From Girardinichthys multiradiatus (Eukaryota > Chordata > Actinopteri > Cyprinodontiformes > Goodeidae), in contig NC_061804.1 of assembly GCF_021462225.1 (NCBI RefSeq), positions 6,246,740 through 6,310,739 on the forward strand: 64,000 nucleotides of DNA. The letters are read 5' to 3'. A program made the position numbers and the translations under genes. This document shows positions 57,864 to 64,000 of the stretch, piece after piece; position 1 is the stretch's first letter, and each line of letters begins with the position of its first letter. The notes beneath the pieces are model-generated. The model was not told where the DNA came from and searched no databases. It saw only the letters and a program-made list of their open reading frames with translations.

Positions 57864-58665
57864 AGATGCAAAACCACAGAAACATTCAATTTTTTTGCAA
57901 TGATGATCAGATTTGTTTGTATTGTCTTATGCTTTCTAAACTGATACATGTGGGGAAAAATAGCTAATTATTTTTAGTTCTTCAAAGACCTCAGGCACCA
58001 AAATATGTTTCTCCATAAATAGTTATTTCTAGCAATATAGAGGGAGAACTTAACTGAGATTTAAACCATGGTGCTAAGTACTGCATTAAATGCAGAATGA
58101 ATTGAGGAACCCATCTCCAAAAACAAGATAAATAAAAACAAATAAATTAGTTTTTGAGCCCATTGTTATGACCTTTACCATAAAAGACTATCCAACTATG
58201 ATAGAAAAATGTTATATAGTAGAATTGTCTTTTGAGATTGTTCCCCTCCCAGGTACTCTATGGCTGACAGAGGACCAAAAAAAAAAATAAAACAACTAAA
58301 CAATAAAGATGCGGCTTACAGTTGCCCTCGTGCTTTCTGAAGTCTGTAAGTTGAAGGTGATTCTGCCGGGAAGGCTCTATTCTAGTTCATTCCTTGCTGG
58401 AGGCTCCAGACATCTGTTATGACAAAAGTAAGAAACATGCACCATGGTGAACTGATGCATCATTTCCCAGGGTTTCAGAGGTCAGACCTAAAAACGGAAA
58501 CCCTCTGGCGGGCTCACAGATGTTGCCTCGTTACAGCTAAAATGGGTCACCCTAAGTCATGACCATTACAGTTTCTCTGTCTATTAAACCATGAACCAAG
58601 CAGGGAGGAATGTCACACACCTGCAGCTGAACTATTTCTCCAAAGCAAAACAACTGTTCAAAATG
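57864..58665. other. Anonymous sequence
   Basis: No feature recognised before the microsatellite. Confidence 0.4.
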
Positions 58666-58669
58666 TTTA

Positions 58670-58691
58670 CACACACACACACACACACACA

Positions 58692-58739
<48 letters not shown>
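58670..58739. repeat. (CA)n then (TA)n microsatellite
   Basis: About 10 CA units followed, after TATTTA, by some 24 TA units. It directly borders the satellite array. Confidence 0.95.
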
Positions 58740-58741
<2 letters not shown>

Positions 58742-58779
58742 GGCATGCCGTTAAGGAAATTATTTATATTTATATTCAA

Positions 58780-61700
58780 AAATCTGAATATATAGAAGGA
58801 ACCTTGAATATATGGAATGACAGTCTGAATATGGAATTAAAGTCTGAATATATGGAATGAAAGTCTGAATATATTGAATGAACCTTGAATATATGGAATG
58901 AAAATCTGAATATATGGAATGAAAGTCTGAATATATGGAATGAAAGTCTGAATATATGGAATGAATCTTGAATATATGGAATGAAAGTCTGAATAAATAG
59001 AATGAAAGTCTGAATATATTGAATGGACCTTGAATATATGGAATGAAAGTCTGAATATATTGAATGAACCTTGAATATATGGAATGAAAATCTGAATATA
59101 TGGAATGAAAGTCTGAGTATATGGAATGAAAGTCTGAATATATGGAATGAATCTTGAATATATGGAATGAAAGTCTGAATATATGGAATGAATCTTGAAT
59201 ATATGGAATGAAAGTCTGAATATATTGAATGGACCTTGAATATATGGAGTGAAAGTCTGAATAAGTAGAATGAAAGTCTGAGTATATGGAATGAAAGTCT
59301 GAATATATGGAATGAAAGTCTGAATATATGGAATGAAAGTCTGAATATATTGAATGAACCTTGAATACATGGAATGAAAATCTGAATTTATGGAATGAAA
59401 GTCTGAATATATGGAATGAAAGTCTGAATATATGGAATGAATCTTGAATATATGGAATGAAAGTCTGAATAAATAGAATGAAAGTCTGAATATATGGAAT
59501 GAATCTTGAATATATGGAATGAAAGTCTGAATAAATAGAATGAAAGTCTGAATATATTGAATGGACCTTGAATATATGGAATGAAAGTCTGAATAAATAT
59601 AATGAAAGTCTGAATATATGGAATGAACCTTGAATATATGGAATGAAAGTTTGAATATGGAATGAAAGTCTGAATATATTGAATGAACCTTGAATATATG
59701 GAATGACAGTCTGAATATGGAATTAAAGTCTGAATACATGGAATGAATCTTGAATATATGGAATGAAAGTCTGAATATATGGAATGAACCTTGAATATAT
59801 GGAATGAAAGTCTGAATAAATAGAATGAAAGTATGAATATATTGAATGGACCTTGAATATATGGAATGAAAGTCTGAATAAGTAGAATGAAAGTCTGAGT
59901 ATATGGAATGAAAGTCTGAATATATGGAATGAATCTTGAATATATGGAATGAAAATCTGAATATATGGAATGAATCTTGAATATATGGAATGAAAGTCTG
60001 AATAAATAGAATGAAAGTCTGAATATATTGAATGGACCTTGAATATATGGAATGAAAGTCTGAATAAATAGAATGAAAGTCTGAATATATGGAATGAAAG
60101 TCTGAATATATGGAATGAAAGTCTGAAAATATGGAATGAAAGTCTGAATATATTGAATGAACCTTGAATATATGGAATGACAGTCTGAATATGGAATGAA
60201 AGTCTGAATATATGGAATGAACCTTGAATATATGGAATGACAGTCTGAATATGGAATTAAAGTCTGAATACATGGAATGAATCTTGAATATATGGAATGA
60301 AAGTCTGAATATATGGAATGAACCTTGAATATATGGAATGAAAGTCTGAATAAATAGAATGAAAGTCTGAATATATTGAATGGACCTTGAATATATGGAA
60401 TGAAAGTCTGAATATATTGAATGAACCTTGAATATATGGAATGAAAATCTGAATATATGGAATGAAAGTCTGAGTATATGGAATGAAAGTCTGAATATAT
60501 GGAATGAAAGTCTGAATATATGGAATGAATCTTGAATATATGGAATGAAAGTCTGAATATATTGAATGGACCTTGAATATATGGAGTGAAAGTCTGAATA
60601 AGTAGAATGAAAGTCTGAGTATATGGAATGAAAGTCTGAATATATGGAATGAAAGTCTGAATATATGGAATGAAAGTCTGAATATATTGAATGAACCTTG
60701 AATACATGGAATGAAAATCTGAATTTATGGAATGAAAGTCTGAATATATGGAATGAAAGTCTGAATATATGGAATGAATCTTGAATATATGGAATGAAAG
60801 TCTGAATAAATAGAATGAAAGTCTGAATATATGGAATGAATCTTGAATATATGGAATGAAAGTCTGAATAAATAGAATGAAAGTCTGAATATATTGAATG
60901 GACCTTGAATATATGGAATGAAAGTCTGAATAAATATAATGAAAGTCTGAATATATGGAATGAACCTTGAATATATGGAATGAAAGTTTGAATATGGAAT
61001 GAAAGTCTGAATATATTGAATGAACCTTGAATATATGGAATGACAGTCTGAATATGGAATTAAAGTCTGAATACATGGAATGAATCTTGAATATATGGAA
61101 TGAAAGTCTGAATATATGGAATGAACCTTGAATATATGGAATGAAAGTCTGAATAAATAGAATGAAAGTATGAATATATTGAATGGACCTTGAATATATG
61201 GAATGAAAGTCTGAATAAGTAGAATGAAAGTCTGAGTATATGGAATGAAAGTCTGAATATATGGAATGAATCTTGAATATATGGAATGAAAGTCTGAATA
61301 TATGGAATGAATCTTGAATATATGGAATGAAAGTCTGAATAAATAGAATGAAAGTCTGAATATATTGAATGGACCTTGAATATATGGAATGAAAGTCTGA
61401 ATAAATAGAATGAAAGTCTGAATATATGGAATGAAAGTCTGAATATATGGAATGAAAGTCTGAAAATATGGAATGAAAGTCTGAATATATTGAATGAACC
61501 TTGAATATATGGAATGACAGTCTGAATATGGAATGAAAGTCTGAATATATGGAATGAACCTTGAATATATGGAATGACAGTCTGAATATGGAATTAAAGT
61601 CTGAATACATGGAATGAATCTTGAATATATGGAATGAAAGTCTGAATATATGGAATGAACCTTGAATATATGGAATGAAAGTCTGAATAAATAGAATGAA

Positions 61701-64000
61701 AGTCTGAATATATTGAATGGACCTTGAATATATGGAATGAAAGTCTGAATAAGTAGAATGAAAGTCTGAGTATTTGGAATGAAAGTCTGAATATATGGAA
61801 TGAATCTTGAATATATGGAATGAAAGTCTGAATATATGGAATGAATCTTGAATATATGGAATGAAAGTCTGAATAAATAGAATGAAAGTCTAAATATATT
61901 GAATGGACCTTGAATATATGGAATGAAAGTCTGAATAAATAGAATGAAAGTCTGAATATATGGAATGAAAGTCTGAATATATGGAATGAAAGTCTGAAAA
62001 TATGGAATGAAAGTCTGAATATATTGAATGAACCTTGAATATATGGAATGACAGTCTGAATATGGAATTAAAGTCTGAATATATGGAATGAATCTTGAAT
62101 ATATGAAATGAAAGTCTGAATATATGGAATGAACCTTGAATATATGGAATAAAAGTCTGAATAAGTAGAATGAAAGTCTAAATATATGGAATGAAAGTCT
62201 GAATATATGGAATGAAAGTCTGAATATATTGAATGAACCTTAAATATATGGAATGAAAATCTGAATATATGGAATGAAAGTCTGAATATATGGAATGAAA
62301 GTCTGAATATATGGAATGAATCTTGAATATATGGAATGAAAGTCTGAATAAATAGAATGAAAGTCTGAATATATTGAATGGACCTTGAATATATGGAATG
62401 AAAGTTTGAATATGGAATTAACGTCTGAATACATGGAATGAATCTTGAATATATGGAATGAAAGTCTGAATATATGGAATGAACCTTGAATATATGGAAT
62501 GAAAGTCTGAATAAAAAGAATGAAAGTCTGAATATATGGAATGAAAGTCTGAATATATGGAATGAAAGTCTGAATATATGGAATGAAAGTCTGAATATAT
62601 TGAATGAACCTTGACTATATGGAATGAAAGTCTGAATATATGGAATGAAAGTCTGAATATATGGAATGAACCTTGAATATATGGAATGAAAGTCTGAATA
62701 TATGGAATGAACCTTGAATATATGGAATGAAAGTCTGAATAAATAGAATGAAAGTCTGAATATATGGAATGAAAGTCTGAATATATGGAATGAAAGTCTG
62801 AATATATGGAATGAAAGTCTGAATATATTGAATGAACCTTGACTATATGGAATGAAAATCTGAATATATGGAATGAAAGTCTGAATATATGGAATGAAAG
62901 TCTGAATATATGGAATGAATCTTGAATATGTGGAATGAAAGTCTGAATAAATAGAATGAAAGTCTGAATATATTGAATGGACCTTGAATATATGGAATGA
63001 AAGTCTGAATAAATAGAATGAAAGTCTGAATATATGGAATGAAAGTCTGAATATATGGAATTAAAGTCTGAATATATGGAATGAAAGTCTGAATATATGG
63101 AATGAAAGTCTGAATATATGGAATGAATCTTGAATATATGGAATGAAAATCTGAATAAATAGAATGAAAGTCTGAATATATTGAATGGACCTTGAATATA
63201 TGGAATGAAAGTCTGAATAAATAGAATGAAAGTCTGAATATATGGAATGAAAGTCTGAATATATGGAATTAAAGTCTGAATATATGGAATTAAAGTCTGA
63301 ATATATGGAATGAAAGTCTGAATATATTGAATGGACCTTGAATATATGGAATGAAAGTCTGAATATATTGAATGAACATTGAATATATGGAATGAAAATC
63401 TGAATATATGGAATGAAAGTCTGAATATATGGAATGAAAGTCTGAATATATGGAATGAATCTTGAATATATGGAATGAAAGTCTGAATAAAAAGAATGAA
63501 AGTCTGAATATATGGAATGAAAGTCTGAATATATGGAATGAAAGTCTGAATATATGGAATGAAAGTCTGAATATATTGAATGAACCTTGACTATATGGAA
63601 TGAAAGTCTGAATATATGGAATGAAAGTCTGAATATATGGAATGAACCTTGAATATATGGAATGAAAGTCTGAATATATGGAATGAACCTTGAATATATG
63701 GAATGAAAGTCTGAATAAATAGAATGAAAGTCTGAATATATGGAATGAAAGTCTGAATATATGGAATGAAAGTCTGAATATATGGAATGAAAGTCTGAAT
63801 ATATTGAATGAACCTTGACTATATGGAATGAAAATCTGAATATATGGAATGAAAGTCTGAATATATGGAATGAATGTCTGAATATATGGAATGAATCTTG
63901 AATATGTGGAATGAAAGTCTGAATAAATAGAATGAAAGTCTGAATATATTGAATGGACCTTGAATATATGGAATGAAAGTCTGAATAAATAGAATGAAAG
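58780..64000. repeat. Satellite array of 20/21-bp units with higher-order structure
   Basis: The basic unit GGAATGAAAGTCTGAATATAT (here 21 bases counting the last T) alternates with 20-base forms carrying AACCTTG or AATCTTG in place of AAAGTCTG, and forms with AATAAATA, TATTGAATGG or AATATGG. The array is at least 5.2 kb and leaves the window. Blocks of units are repeated at 1337, 534 and 976 bp. On the minus strand the 21-bp unit has no stop and gives a 7-residue repeat (HSIYSDF); mixing with 20-bp units shifts frame yet stays open, producing false frames of 478 and 740 codons. Confidence 0.97.

Noticed and set aside
57038..57949. Chain of hydrophobic minus-strand frames as a multi-exon transporter
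   Set aside because: They lie mostly within the family C LTR, have no shared domain and are explained by T-rich sequence on that strand.
58837..61610. Very long minus-strand open frames (478 and 740 codons)
   Set aside because: They are produced by the stop-free 20/21-bp satellite. The reading is a 7-residue repeat that changes frame at each 20-bp unit, with no start context, splice sites or non-repeat domain.

Overview
The window reads as AT-rich, repeat-dominated DNA from a ray-finned (teleost) fish nuclear genome. The evidence is the mix of element families: several Tc1/mariner lineages with DD34E transposases of teleost type, PIF/Harbinger elements with HARBI1-like transposases, endogenous retroviruses with gamma/epsilon-type Env (CX6CC), a tRNA-derived SINE, a LINE C-terminal fragment, solo LTRs, and long satellite arrays. 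I found no convincing host protein-coding exon, tRNA, rRNA or CRISPR array. Nearly every long open frame is a transposon or retrovirus remnant, or a by-product of a tandem repeat.

Layout. 0.3-6.5 kb: a Harbinger element (transposase on the minus strand, with a recognisable intron) that holds a solo LTR, which in turn holds a Tc1 element. 7.9 kb: Tc1 scrap. 9.6-10.9 kb: LTR-like block. 11.2-13.2 kb: a Tc1 element whose flanks are inverted copies of one LINE fragment. 13.8-14.3 kb: retroviral integrase remnant (minus). 18.1-18.6 kb: solo LTR with target duplication. 19.9-24.3 kb: truncated LTR, then a Harbinger element with about 265-bp inner inverted repeats. 24.3-25.3 kb: 20-bp minisatellite. 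25.5-33.1 kb: a full-length but broken provirus (ERV1) inserted in a SINE with a 5-bp target duplication. 33.4-42.2 kb: mostly anonymous sequence. 42.2-43.9 kb: dispersed repeat and LINE 3' end. 44.2-50.7 kb: a second retrovirus (ERV2, minus strand) whose env is split by two different Tc1 elements. 52.0-53.8 kb: Tc1 cut off by an AT palindrome, followed by an older Tc1 remnant. 54.6-57.9 kb: dispersed repeats and LTRs, one with an intact 5-bp target duplication. 58.7-64.0 kb (runs off the window): a satellite of 20/21-bp units with higher-order duplications of 1337, 534 and 976 bp.

How the parts relate. This is a layered insertion record rather than a working gene set. Every transposase and viral gene seen carries at least one disabling change: premature stops, frameshifts, loss of catalytic segments, or a catalytic Glu-to-Gln change. 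The best second-look items are the satellite higher-order structure, the LINE-flanked inverted Tc1, the mismatch between similar LTRs and a ruined interior in ERV1, and the double Tc1 hit in the ERV2 env gene. I did not find a clear candidate for an undescribed functional system. Clade names and copy ages are inference from reading by eye; no database search was possible.
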